A DNA stretch of 64,000 nucleotides from contig AP031351.1 in the NCBI GenBank assembly GCA_037833965.1, positions 17,124,501-17,188,500 of the forward strand, given 5' to 3'. This DNA comes from Marchantia polymorpha subsp. ruderalis. Its lineage: Eukaryota > Streptophyta > Marchantiopsida > Marchantiales > Marchantiaceae. Positions 24,475 to 36,990 of the stretch are shown here, piece by piece. Made by a program: the position numbers and the translations under genes. The notes below the pieces were generated by a model. The model ran no database searches and was not told the origin of the DNA. It saw nothing but the letters and a program-made list of their open reading frames with translations. Each line of letters begins with the position of its first letter. Within the stretch, counting starts at the first letter, position 1.

Positions 24475-26570
24475 GTCATGTTTTAATGCCATCTCTGTGA
24501 TAAACATGTCTAACCTAATAGCTTACTTTGTCAATTTTGCTACCGCCACATATTCAGCTTCCGTTGCAAACTGAGCTACACATTTCTGCAAGGTAGATGT
24601 CAAATTAATGCTTTCATCACCAAGTATAAACACACACCCAATTGTAAATTTTCTCTAGTCTAAATATAAGCCATAGTCAACATCGATGTCAAATTAATGC
24701 TTTCATCACCAAGTATAAACACACACCCAATTGTAATTTTTCTCTAGTCTAAATATAAGCCATAGTCAACATCAACGTAGCCTAACATGGATTTTACATT
24801 CTCTAATGAATGATCAAACAGTAAGTCATAATCCTTAGCATTCTTCAAATACTTGAGAATAAATTTCAGTACTTCACAGTGAACCTTCATTAGATTCAAC
24901 ATGTACATACTCATCTTGCTCATTGCTAGAGCAATATGAGGCCTAGTGCATACCCTCAAATATATGAGTCTATCCACAGCTTGTTCATAAAAAATACATG
25001 ACATTTTTCTTTACACAACGACATCGGAAGTATATTGAGATGCAAAACGTTTAAAATATGCTCTCAAAGCAATACATACTTCTTTAAAATTTGTCATGTT
25101 GAACATGTTATATATATATATCAAATATACTAAACCATAGACATTTTTTCACCAAATTCTTATAAATATTCATTTTTATTATTCTCTTCAACTCTTCCAA
25201 ATTCTTCATCTTAAATGCATACTTCAACTCGTTCTTGCATTTATCAACGTTGAAATGGTTCTTTGTCAAGATGAACATGTTATCTATGTGAAATACAAGA
25301 ATAATAAGAGTAAAAATCTCATTATTCATCTTTTTCATGTAGACACAAGGATCCTACACACTACTTAGAAAATCTTGTGTCTTCATATACTTGTCAAAAC
25401 GCTTGTTCTATTGATTAAAGCTTGCTTTAGTCCATATAGTGATTTTAGTACTCAACAAATCAAATTAATGACCACCTTTCACCTCAAAGTCAATTGGTTG
25501 TCTCATATAGATCTACTCCTCTAAATGCTAATAGAAAAAAGTTGTAATCATGTACATATGATCCATAACAAGACTAATTATCGCAGCTAGAGCGCATACT
25601 AGACGAATTGTATTATACTTTGCTATAGGTGATAAAACTTCATTGTTCAAACCTTTTTAATTTCAATCCACAAATACGTTGAATAATCATCAATGAATGA
25701 TACATCATACAAAATCCTAGAGAGTGAGGCAATAGGAGATGATGTCCACACGTCACTATATAAATATTCAAGTAACTCATTGGATCTATGAATCCCAACA
25801 TCAAAGGCTTGCGTGTGCTAATTGTTCATGATATAGTGTTTGCAAAACGTCAAGTCAAATTTACTCAAATCAAGTAACAACTTTCTCTCATCAAGGAGTA
25901 ACATGTACTTATCACTTTTGTGTCATAGCCTAGAATGTCATAGATGAGACATTTCAACTCAAAATCCAGTAAAGTGAACTTACCCACATATGATATTGTT
26001 CTCTAGCATGCACATATTACTGTGCCTGTGTCCTCAAAGAATAATCTTATCATCTTATCAAACGCCTAACACGCAGTTTTTAGAGCTACACTCTAAGCCG
26101 TGTGATTCTAGCATACAAAGAGAGATTAAGTTCTATCTCATGTCATAAATAACTCTAACTTGAATCAATGTACGTTTGATACCATCAAACATGCAGTGCT
26201 TAAAAAATCTAACACCCTCAATCATACTAGGTTGATCAATTTCTCATAAAAACTAATTCATTTAATCTAAGAATGTACAAAAGAATTCTCTAATGTAACA
26301 TATGTGACATGAATATGAACTATCAAAATCCATATATCACCAACAACCTTTGATGAATTGCATAAGTCATACCTTTGACATGATAAGTATGATGTCAAAG
26401 GTCAACTTCTCTAGCAACTCATTCTCCTTGAGGTCAACATGTTTCATCACATTTGCCAATGCAAGGAGATTTGCGCCTTCGACCTTCTTCACATGGTAGT
26501 ATTTTTTGATGTGTCACTATTGCCACATTGCCAACGCATCAACATATTATTCTCATGGATCAACTTTTTG
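24475..26570 (-). mobile_element. Fossil Ty1/Copia LTR retrotransposon (pol remnant)
   Basis: Read on the minus strand, pieces appear in the order expected for Copia: a zinc-knuckle-like CWQCG and protease-like region near 26.3-26.55 kb, a gag-pre-integrase and integrase piece near 25.64-25.93 kb (ending FIDDYSTYLWIEIKK), reverse-transcriptase pieces near 25.1-25.34 kb, and an RNase H part near 24.48-25.0 kb (VCTRPHIALAMSKM; ATEEAEYVA-like FATEAEYVAVAKL). Integrase before reverse transcriptase marks Copia rather than Gypsy. The copy is badly broken, with many interruptions, and terminal repeats could not be delimited. It looks old. Confidence 0.8.
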
Positions 26571-29501
26571 ATAATATTCAATGTTCATGTATTCAGAGAA
26601 AAATTTTCCTGAGATAAATATTTTTGCAGATAAATTATTCCAAATGAATGAATTCATCCTAACAAACAAAAACTTCCAACAAATTATTCTTGAATCTGTC
26701 CAAACCTCCTCCTGCTATTCAAAATTATCCAGATCTATTCGTCGCATTTACTCTTATCAATCCTGCTCAAACTAACCGGAGCTATCCAAACTTGACCGTG
26801 GTGTCTCTCCACATTGCGCGAAACAGTCAAAATACCCTCCGCAACTATCAGAACCAACCAGAGCTTCCTCATCATGCGACTCTCACCCTGTTTGATCTGA
26901 TGATATATCACAAATGGATTTGTACGAGTTTCCCAAATTTTGGATTCTTCCACGGCAATTATTTTCACCGCCTCTCTTTGATCAAAATAGGATTGAGCTC
27001 CACTGATCTAAAACTTTTTCTCGGTCACATGATACTCAACTCATCTTATATTCAAGACAACAATTTATTTATTTGCTTCCAATATCCAAAACTATCTCTT
27101 GTGGATTTGTTCTTTCATATATACATATGTTCATTAGATTTTGCAGGCAAACAATGAACATTGGATCAGGGCAAGTCAAACAAGATATTCAATGGCATGT
27201 ATTTAGACGTCAAAGCAAGTGACAGAACTCGTGATAATTATCATGATTTCCTGATCCCTGTTTTTGACGCAATATCTACTCTATCTCAAACATTAAAAGA
27301 GAAAAAAAAATTGCTACATTCTCCCTCCATGTCCTCAGAATTTTACAAAACTTTCAATGCAAAACGTAATATGTGGTAAATGTTGAATTTTGATCTTCAC
27401 ATTGGAAGCATGTGGATGTGTGATACATGAATGTCTAGCAACTCAAAAAAACTAGCATTTGAAATAACATTCAGGGAACTTTGGACTTCACTAACGACCG
27501 TGATTACTGATCCTTTTTGTGTCCATATCTTTGTGTACATAAACATCTTGCACACGCACTCGAAACTTTTATATAGCCTATGTATAACATCTCTTCATAA
27601 CTCAACGTTTTGCCACAAGAAGATATTGGTATTCACGTCACTCAATTGATCTATCAACAACTTCAACATTTGATTTTTTCTTGTAACTTTCTCATGCAGA
27701 CTATTTTTCTAGCTGATCAAGCAGCTATTGAGTGTTATTTAAATAAAATGTCATCAAGAAATGCTTTTCCAATAATGATCACACATGATGCTAAGATGAG
27801 TTGCTAGGATATTGAAACTCTTAATTCGTATCCAAACCTGTAAAACACATAGTGAAGTAGTTTTGTTGTAACATTTGCTCAAATGATGGAACAAAAATAA
27901 AAAATAACTTACTTCTACTCGTAGTTATCTATCATAGTAGTTTAGTTCACATCTTCATGTTGATAATTTCCACAAAATATATATGAGATCATAATCATCA
28001 CTTATGCAATCTTTCATCTTTTTATCATCTCATGTATCAAATCAAATTTCAAACACACACCAAAATTCATTGAACAATTCTAACAACATCCTAAGGAACT
28101 TCCAAAGGTGACTCAGCTACGGGGTAGTTTGAAAATAATAACAACGATAAACAAGACGAGAACTTGACGTGTCAAGTCGAGCCTTCTTTGGAGGAGCTCA
28201 AAGCAAACAATGCTGAGTTTAGTTGGCAGTTTGATATTCGAGGAGTTCAAGAACTACAAATAGAAAGTGATTGAAATAACTCAAATATCAACGTCTATAG
28301 ATTTGCCGAGAAATTACCAAGAATTCACAAAATTCACACAAGTCTAAAAACATGAGACAATAAGTAGTTACGCAATTCTCCCATGGGGCTAATTCTACGA
28401 GAAGACAAACTCACCTCGATATAATGCACAGCAGAAGTTACAGAAGCTCATCTGGGATTTTAAGTATCCATGTGTCAAACGACTAGAGAAGACTAAGAAT
28501 AGTAGATTGATCCAATATTGAATTAATTCCAACAGCGTCTAATAAATGATGCATTACTGTTGCGTTATTTCATCCACTTTTTGTGATCATTTCATTCATT
28601 TTTGCATCACATTCAAAACACTTCATACATGTGACATGAACATCTCGCAACATCATATTGAATTAAAGAAGTTGATGGCAAAATTATAACAACTTATATA
28701 TTTGCCAAGTTGATGGCAAAGATATCAGACGTAATGATTATTTGCTTGACATTTGACAACTTACTCGATGATGTCGAGTATGAAGATTTAGACTATATGT
28801 CGTTCAACGAAAATTGAAGTATTTTGTTTGATTTGAACCTAGATCATATTTATAATTAGAGTTCATGGGTGTGAGATTTGTTTTACTAAATGGATGACAA
28901 TATCAAAAACTACATTATCAACAAAATTGATCATTTTATTTTAATAATTGAAATTAAAACATTCATGATTAAGTCGGAACACAACTCAAAAAACAATGCT
29001 GGTGAGCTTGAATCATCGCCACTTGACAATGTCTGCCGACATTGTCAAGTTGCTAACACAAAACAGTTTAAAGTGACGTTGTAGATTGATTCCAAACGCA
29101 TGTCAAGAAATATTAGTCATTGAAGGATTTCCATCACGTTGAAGGTATACTTAATTAAATCAGGTAAAAAAAAGGATTTCATTTGATTTGTAATGTTGAG
29201 TAATTTTTGTGGAGGTTTGCATATAGCCTTTGCAAACACATAGTCAATCAAACCGTCGTGAAGTGAAAGATAAAAAATTGACAAACAGAACTTGCAGATT
29301 CTGTTTCTTGCCTGCATCATGCATGAAAGTCAATTTGACATTTTAAATGTGATGTTTTGATGATTTCAATACAAATGCCACAAATGAAACTTTTCAAAAA
29401 TCGTGGATGTCACAAAAAACTAAAAGTTGTCAAAAGTGACATTTGTCATTTTAAATGAGATTTTGACTACACACTGAAAATAATCTTTTAAGATATTTTT
29501 T

Positions 29502-29532
29502 ACTTTTCTATCATGATTCATGATAGAAAAGT
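29502..29532. repeat. Perfect palindrome with 15-base arms
   Basis: Arms acttttctatcatga (29502-29516) and tcatgatagaaaagt (29518-29532) are exact reverse complements separated by one base. It lies in AT-rich DNA without genes. Confidence 0.8.
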
Positions 29533-30833
29533 GAAAATTATTGATTTTGAATTTTTAGATGCAGAGAAGCTAGTAATTTAGGTATAAATTATCACCTCTT
29601 ACATTCAATTAGATTTATACAAGTTTGGAAAATCTATTTTATGAATAAGCTTTTCAAAAAAGTACTATATTTTTAAATACATGTGTCTTTGTCTAAGTAA
29701 TCATAAACATGCATAATTTTTACTTTCCACAAAAAAAATGATCTTGAAGAAGATTATTGTTTTCATGCAAAAGGATATGAACATTCTAAACATGTGAAAA
29801 TAAAATTGTATGTCAATTATGTCAAGAGCGTGCAAAGTGAACAATTTGTGTAAAAATTGGCTTTTTAGATATTCATATCTGAATTTATTTATTTTCATGA
29901 AACAAATGATAAAATGAAGCATTTAATTTATTCAACAACTGGAAAAGTATGAACTTGTTCCAAACCAACCTTCTCAAACTAGAAAAAACAAGCACAAGTT
30001 TTTCTTCTAGAAGATTGGTCTTGCATGTCACTTTTCACACTCTTTTGAACTGAAATGTACTCCTTGACATCCTAACTAGAAAGCACTTTATGCAGCAAAG
30101 ATTTGCATGATTAATGAATTTTTTCTTCTTATAACAATGACATTAAAAGTAATCTTGCTAATGATACTCATCAATACAACATCTGTATTTAAAACATTTC
30201 TTTATCACAACAGACTAAGACAAAGACATCTCACATCTAATAGCAATTAGTAACTCTTTTGCTCAATCGTTGATCAACCATATGGCTATAGATTTTATAT
30301 TGATAGGTATTCACTTTGGCATTTTCAAAATCAGGTAAGCATTAAATACATTGTGATGAACGCAAATTTATTTTATCATTACTAAGATTACTTTTGTGAA
30401 TTATGAGCTAATTAATATGAAGATATTTTGTTTAACCCTAACAAACTATGTGTAGAGATGCTTTTCTAACTAAATGGTTGTGTTAGAATTTCTTTGAGTT
30501 CATAATTAACCACTTGTTGGAAAAATAATCCTAAATGACTATAAAAAATAATGAAAAGATATTATCAGGTCCAAAAAATAAGAAAATAAACATATATTCA
30601 AGACTTAGGCATAATAGTATTATGATATTACATATTTCTTGGAGTTGTTGAAGGGTTTGAACAAAATAAACACATCTCTAAATAATAAATTGATGTTCTT
30701 CTGCATAATGTAACACAATTTGTTATTATTTACAATTTTAACCAGTGCTTTGAATACATGCTTGTTGGGATCAAATACATAAAATTCTAGTTATATTTAT
30801 GTCAAACATTATGATAGCGTAATGAGTGGTTAT

Positions 30834-30947
30834 TGACATTGAAGTCAATTTAACCATATATGCATGTTTTGAAATGATTTTTAAATGAGTGGTCATTGAC
30901 AAACAATTTAAAACATGCATATATAGTTACATTTGACTTCAATGTCA
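30834..30947. repeat. Foldback repeat with about 37-base arms
   Basis: The arm at 30834-30870 (tgacattgaagtcaat... to ...gcatgtttt) matches the reverse complement of 30910-30947 almost throughout, around a loop of about 39 bases. No coding capacity. It resembles a very small MITE or foldback element. Confidence 0.75.
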
Positions 30948-31926
30948 TAGCTCTAATAGTTCAATGCTCTATTAGATTTATTTAGAAAAATAAAAATTTT
31001 CACCACATTCATTTATCATCTAAAGAGATTGGTAATAACCAGTTTCAGATTAATGCTTATATAGAATTGACTATCATCATGTCTTTAGTCATAATTTGAT
31101 TGATCTCTAACCAAGTATAGATTTCATCTATCTCTATTCGACCAAATTCGATCAACTGTAATTCTATGTGAATATCCAACCTCATACAACAATGTAAATA
31201 ATATTTACCAAAGATATAATTGGGTAAATATGATTTTTGCTTTCATTACAGTATTGAGTTATTATTGTTATATCTAGAGTAGCACCACACTCACACACAC
31301 GGTTTGAAGTAAAGATGTGGATGGATGGATAAACTTAATCCAGGCAAAATCTTCTCGCTGTAAATAAAATATCTGGTGCAAATTTGAAAGATCTATGCAT
31401 GGTATAGCCAAGATTCAAGAGCGTGGATTCTCGCCGAAGTTAAAACGTACACGATTCATCGTAGTAAGAGTTATAATCTGATCTATGTCATGTAGTTTAA
31501 GGATTAACCAAAAAATAGTGTCGAGCCTAGGGTTTCAGGTTGTAGGGTATAGGTCAGAGGCGGCTCAAAGAATGTGAGTTCTTCGAGTTGAGCCTAGCGC
31601 GTTAGGAGTAGTGCCCGTGAGCGTCAGATCTGGAGTCTCTAAGTGTGGAGTGGGTTGGGCTTGACTATGTTTATGACAGTGACGGTTTTGTTTCCAGTAG
31701 AGTAATAAGACTAACGGGAATTCCAGTGAGGAATCTCCCGTTTATTTCACATGAAGAACTCACGTTCGAGTATGGTGGAAATTGTGGAACAAGTTTGAAG
31801 TTATTCCGTAGTGATACCATCTTTAGTTAGTTAGAACTAATTTGTAAGAATCTTTAGTTAGTTAGAACTGAAGTAGAGGTTACTCTAAATATTGATATAG
31901 ATACTTTAGTGTGCACTAGTCATAGC

Positions 31927-32100
31927 TGCCACGTCAGCGATCCGCGCACTTGATAGGTATAGAGTGGATGTGTTAGTTGACAGTGCCACGTCAGCAATCT
32001 GTGTGCTTGTAGGTAAGGATTGAGTGTGTTAGTTAGTGTGTTAGTTGGGAGCGCCACGTCAACGATCCGTGTTCTTGTTAGGATTATCCACCACGTCATC
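31927..32100 (+). repeat. Degenerate tandem units with CACGTCA motifs
   Basis: The motif gccacgtca occurs at 31928, 31985 and 32053, each followed by a related stretch (agcgatccgcgcacttg, agcaatctgtgtgcttg, acgatccgtgttcttg), with spacings of 57 and 68 bases. A fourth partial copy (ccaccacgtcatcc) starts near 32089. ACGT cores are typical binding sites for plant bZIP factors, so these may be promoter repeats upstream of the TATA-like box near 32166. Confidence 0.65.
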
Positions 32101-32385
32101 CATCCACTAGGAGTGGGATGGATGATGGGGATAAGATCTTATCTCCTTGTACTTATTGGTGAGAGCTATATAAGGGAAAAGAAAACCATTATTGGTATCT
32201 CTCATCTTCAGAGTTTACGTTTCTATCTTCGAGTGAGCTTCTCTCTAAACCCGAGTGTTACACGTAGTCATGGAATTGTATGGCAATTTAGAAGTAAACA
32301 TCGAAGGTCTGAGTGTGACAGAGTAAGGGGAGCGAGAAGGTGGAACATTACACTCTTGCCGATTTGTCATATTTTTGATGACTTT

Positions 32386-32438
32386 CACATTATGACAGAT
32401 AGCAGAGTGATGTCCTCTGTGCTATCTGTCATAATGTG
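32386..32438. repeat. Hairpin with about 22-bp stem
   Basis: cacattatgacagatagcag (from 32386) pairs with gctatctgtcataatgtg (to 32438), with gag/ctc continuing the stem, one small bulge and a 7-base loop. No gene is attached to it. Confidence 0.75.
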
Positions 32439-34058
32439 ATCACCATGATCACATTTGTATGAAAGGGTTGGAATACTTACTACCTGAAAACGGTTACAGT
32501 ACAGACGTCAAAATTAATTCTGGTCATTCCAAGGATTCAGAATTAGTACCGTCTGCTTTCACCGTTGTTAATCCTGTAAAGTTCGAAGGCTCATTGCCAC
32601 AATTGCCTCCCAAAGAACAGAAAGGCAATATTACATCTATAGCCTCATTCAAGCGCGCAGGGCGGATGACAAGACGTGCAGGCAGCTGGGTACAGTAATT
32701 GCTAGGATCACGAAGTTGCAAGGCCGCAGAGAGAGCAGCGGGGCCTCGCGTAGTATTATCAGCAATTCAAGAATTACAACAGAATGAGAAGTGAATCTCC
32801 CGTTGCGTTACCATTTTTTAGTTAACTGCGACCAACAATCTTCATCAGTTTCGTTCATACTTTTAATTCGGGAGTCTGAGTGGGGCACTTCACTTTGAAA
32901 GGTTCTCTGGAAATCATAAACGAGTAAGTGGAGAAGATTTTGAACAGTATTTTATCAGCTTTGAGATCGTGAGTGGAGAGATTATGGATCCTGTTTAGAA
33001 AAAAATGATCTTTTCTCTAGTATGATCAACTCATTCTAGAAGGCGGGTGACTTGATCCATGGGTTTCAAAGTGCACGTATTGCTGACCAGCGGAAGCATC
33101 CGATGACTATTTTACGGGGTTGTAGCAAACCGGCCACATGAATGAATGAGCGGAGTTGGATCCATAATATCTTTGTTCTGACTCAAATGTCGAGTTAAAG
33201 CAGAGAAAATTTGTGAAAAGATGAAGGATTAGTTGCTGCTGTTGTACTTTGAAGGGATTAGCGATCAGAAGGCTAGTGGCATATGGGACTGTTTTCTTAG
33301 AAAACGATCAAAGTCAGTGCAGAGACATCAAAGCATGTGTGTTTCTGACTGGTGTGAACATCCCCACGAGAAAGCCAGCATGTGGTAGCATTTAAGTACA
33401 GACATTACAGCTACTATCCTATCAAGTGGTTCAAACATCTTATTCCCTTTTGAACTCAGAGCCGAAGCAGATATAGCCGAAGATATCACAATCTTAGTAG
33501 TAGATGGTAGTAGAAACCGCCAAACTGATATTTCAGTTCTGTACTTCGGGTTTCTTCACGGATATACCTAACAATAGGAAAGTCACAAGCCACTGACTGG
33601 CATCTGGAGAAAAATGGGAAACACTAAAGAGCACATGAGATTTACATGCACTACAGCATCTGCACTTGAGAAGGTCTAAGCATCTGAAATATTTAAGATG
33701 CGACTGAAGGGCATTCAATCCCTTCATGTTAGTTACCTTTGTCTATTACATCTAAAATCTTGTGAGGTACAAGGAGATTCATAGACACGTTTATAGGGGT
33801 CTGAACCAAGCCACCGTCTCCATCCGATGTGAGTTATGTGCAATTGGCATAAGATGTACTGAATTCTGGAATCAGCATCAAGAAATCATCTGAGGCCGCT
33901 TAGTTATCACTCCCACTGCTTCTCTTTCGGTAAGAGAGTTTCAGCTTTTAAATCCAGACATGCGATTATGTGCGAGGTGCCTGAGACCAAATACATCGTG
34001 TCTCTGATGACAACACAAGCGGAACATGTTTGTACAGCGGAGGTGGTGGATTTCCATC

Positions 34059-34490
34059 TCAGCTCACTGTCTCTAGGTTGATTGTTGAGGAATTTATTCC
34101 TCTGATGGTGTGAGGATTTTTTTTAGTGGACTCTGCAAACTCAAAATCTTTCAGGAATGGGTGTAAAGATGTGGCTGTCTCCTGCTCCGATCGGAACAAA
34201 GCTGACTTAGCAGAGACCAACAAGGTCTCACAGGCGTTGGGGAAGACATTTTGGAAGTGCACACAGATTTTGCTTGATAGTAGAGGAGGTCTGTCAAATT
34301 TGGAAAGGTCTGTGAGCAAAAACTCGCTACGCTCCTTGAGAGACTCCTTCAACAGTTTGAACTTGAGAACCTTCGGCTGCTTGATCTGGGTGACAATACC
34401 ACCCTTCTCATAAGCACCAAAACCGGAGGTGTCTTTCTCAAGATAGAAGGAATAAGGGCGACGAGTATGGGCTTCTGAGTTAAATCTTCA
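34059..34490 (-). pseudogene. Fragment of a ubiquitin-activating enzyme (E1, UBA1-like) gene
   Basis: Read on the minus strand, the piece begins [20 protein letters not shown], continues [20 protein letters not shown] and then [17 protein letters not shown]. These match the E1 region in which plant enzymes have GGIVTQVKQPK and [13 protein letters not shown], between the first catalytic-cysteine half domain and the adenylation domain. Similarity fades after the FDRPPLL motif and the frame stops. The rest of the roughly 1,050-residue enzyme (catalytic Cys, ATP site, ubiquitin-fold domain) was not found in the window, so this is a dead fragment, probably carried or left behind in repeat DNA. The call rests on motif memory only. 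Confidence 0.6.
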
Positions 34491-36990
34491 CTTTCAGCGT
34501 GAATTTGATTGCACATATTACCCTGAGTTGGGGTTGTACGTGATTAGCAAGAGTTCAGTAAGTACCATATCACAACGCAGCTAGAAGGTGTATTGATTTG
34601 CATGTGTTGGACAAGTCCAAAGTGGACTAATCTCTTTGGAGCTTTGAAGGCTTCGAGAGAATCTGCAATTGTCAGAGCACAGTGTTCTTAGGCATCCGAG
34701 CTTAGAGAAGGTGATGGTACTCCAGACCTAGCGCACTCCAATTTGAATTATTCATATGTAGGATAACCATAGGTCTATGTGGATGTGAAGGCTACGTTAA
34801 TTGCAGGAGGAGCTGTACACGTCGTTCTCGTGGGGGCCAAGTTGAAGAATATACGTGATCAGACCATCATGGTGAACAACTGCTGGAGAATTGTGGTTAT
34901 GAAACTTGTAAGTGCAGTCTGTATGCAATTGGTCTTGTGAAGAGTAGTGGACGATGACCATGTCACAGGGGATGAAATCCTGATTTTTTCACTTTCATAA
35001 AGGAAGTATTCATGTGTGATTAGTAGCTCGAGCCTCTGACATTAGAAAATTTTATTTTCTGTCTCGGCTTCTGCATCTTGCTTAAAGTATGTCAACTTAA
35101 GTAAGCTTGAAGGATAAAGGTAGATCCAAAATCCACAGATTTGGCGACCAGGACCCTCCATCTTAGTTGTCAATTAGTATACAAGCTTATATTACAGGTC
35201 ACTCTATGGAACAAGAGTGGAAGGTGAGGACCACAATGCGAAGAGTTAATGGCCCTAGTAATTACATGACTCTCTCATATACATAGATACACGTAAGTGA
35301 AGTGCTGTTGACACCTAATAATTCAGATTGGTATTTAGTATTTAGATATTTATATCATTATGTAGATATCTATACACTCTTTGTTTTGAAACTAGAAGTT
35401 CTAAAGCTAGTTGATCAGTAAACTCTAGCTGTTATCCACTTGTACACAGGAGCAAGTGGAAGTGAGACTAAAGTGTAGGTTCAGTCTTGTAGAGTACAAC
35501 ACTCTGTGTGGTACATCATAGAGTTTAGCGTAGTGGATTTTGAACATTTGTGATAGTTCTGGATATTTGGAATGTCAAAGTACGAATTTCAAGTTGTGAA
35601 GTGAAAAAAAAAAAAAAAAGTTTAGTGGTTCAGAATTATAAGAACCTCATCTGAAGAGATCAAAAATTTGCATCCGGTCTCACCTACTATAGTTGTGACA
35701 TTTGAAGTGGAGTAGCTAGAGTTAGGTTACATTTCGTGCTCCAACTCATAGTATAAGGTGGAGAATCAACTGTGAAGACAAAGTTACAATTCTTGAGGAT
35801 TTGATGGTCATCTCACTTTGGGAGCGTGAAAGAAGAAGACAAGAAGCAAGACGAGTGGATGAACTTCTGCGCTACATGTGAACCTGGAGGAGGCAGCTGA
35901 TGGCGGGCGATGGAGATTGAATCGGGATCGCGAAGCGATGCGATGTCCCGTGTGTGTTGTCTTGTTTTGTGTTGTGTTTCCTTTAGACTGGAGAGTCGTT
36001 GCTAGCTGTTTGCTTGTGTTTGGATCCTCTCCAATCTTGCTTCCTGGTGCGCGCTCGTGTAGGGGTGACGCTGATTTTCGGAGTAGTTTTACTCTTGTGT
36101 GCTGTCGATAGGGGGCTGGACTTGATCACCGGCGAGCCTATCTATGTTTCTCTCACGGTGAGATTGGAGTGATGACCAGTAAACCGTGAGAGTCTTCTTA
36201 CTGTGATGACAAGTTAGGTTGCCCATACCCCTTAGCTAGTAGGGCTAGAGTAGCTAAGTGCGGCACGACGTCAGGTGCTGACAGGGTTATTGGGTGGAGA
36301 TCTGGCAGTGGTGCCATTTGAGGTTTCGTCATCACGGAGCAGTCTAGTGGTCCTGTTGGATTTACGCGGAGTGGGTGAGGTATCGGCTACCTTCACCTAT
36401 CTCGCAATTTGTTGCGGAGGAGGACCGGAGTGTTGTAGACACAGAGTCTTCGGTGGTGATATCGTCCAGTGTTCCAATTGAGACATGGTATTGATTTGTA
36501 ACATGGACGGGATGTACGGGGCCGTGAAGGGCCCTCGACGGTACTCTAGTGTAGTGGACATCATTGTGTTGCCTAGTTTTTTTTGTTTTTCTTTAAAAAT
36601 CAAGAAAACTAAAAGATATTTGTGTAGAAAGTAGTCGTACAAGTTAGAATGAGTAGCTTATGAGGAGTTATGATAGGATTAGTTAGAATTCGCCTACGGC
36701 CAAAGATCTTTGGATCTTTGGATCTTCTGCGCAGCCTTTTCTAGACATTGCAAGAGCTATGTCTTCAGCGAAGACATAGGATTCAATTTCAAATCGCGCA
36801 ACGGGCCGGACGACGTTCGCACAAGTCGGGAATTCTGCTGGGCGCGGGAGGAGGCAATGTTAGGGCTTCAAGGGTAAGAGCTGTACGAGAAGCCTTCACG
36901 CCGACATTGCAATATCGAGCAAGAAAGAGCGAGAGTGAGAGAGAGCAAAATTGACCGACCTTGCTAGCAGCGAAGACGCGAATCGAAGAC
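34491..36990. other. Intergenic DNA, no gene recognised
   Basis: Short unrelated open frames only. A16 tract near 35604. From about 35.85 to 36.98 kb the composition becomes more balanced and could be the leader of the repeat-borne gene that begins at 36991. A small perfect hairpin (ctatgtcttc / gaagacatag) lies at 36757-36779. Confidence 0.4.

Larger units (their letters stand above)
26571..31500. other. AT-rich repeat desert
   Basis: Nearly 5 kb of AT-rich DNA with no recognisable gene. The part nearest 26.6-27.8 kb may be the decayed upstream end of the Copia fossil, but no motif proves it. Two palindromic structures (29502-29532 and 30834-30947) are listed separately. Confidence 0.45.
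31501..34058. other. Unassigned repeat-like region, possibly holding a solo LTR
   Basis: Around 31.9-32.3 kb there are repeated CACGTCA motifs followed by a TATA-like box (gctatataaggg near 32166), an arrangement like a plant LTR promoter, but no matching second LTR or internal retroelement domain was found in this window. The remainder to 34.06 kb holds no recognised gene. Confidence 0.3.
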
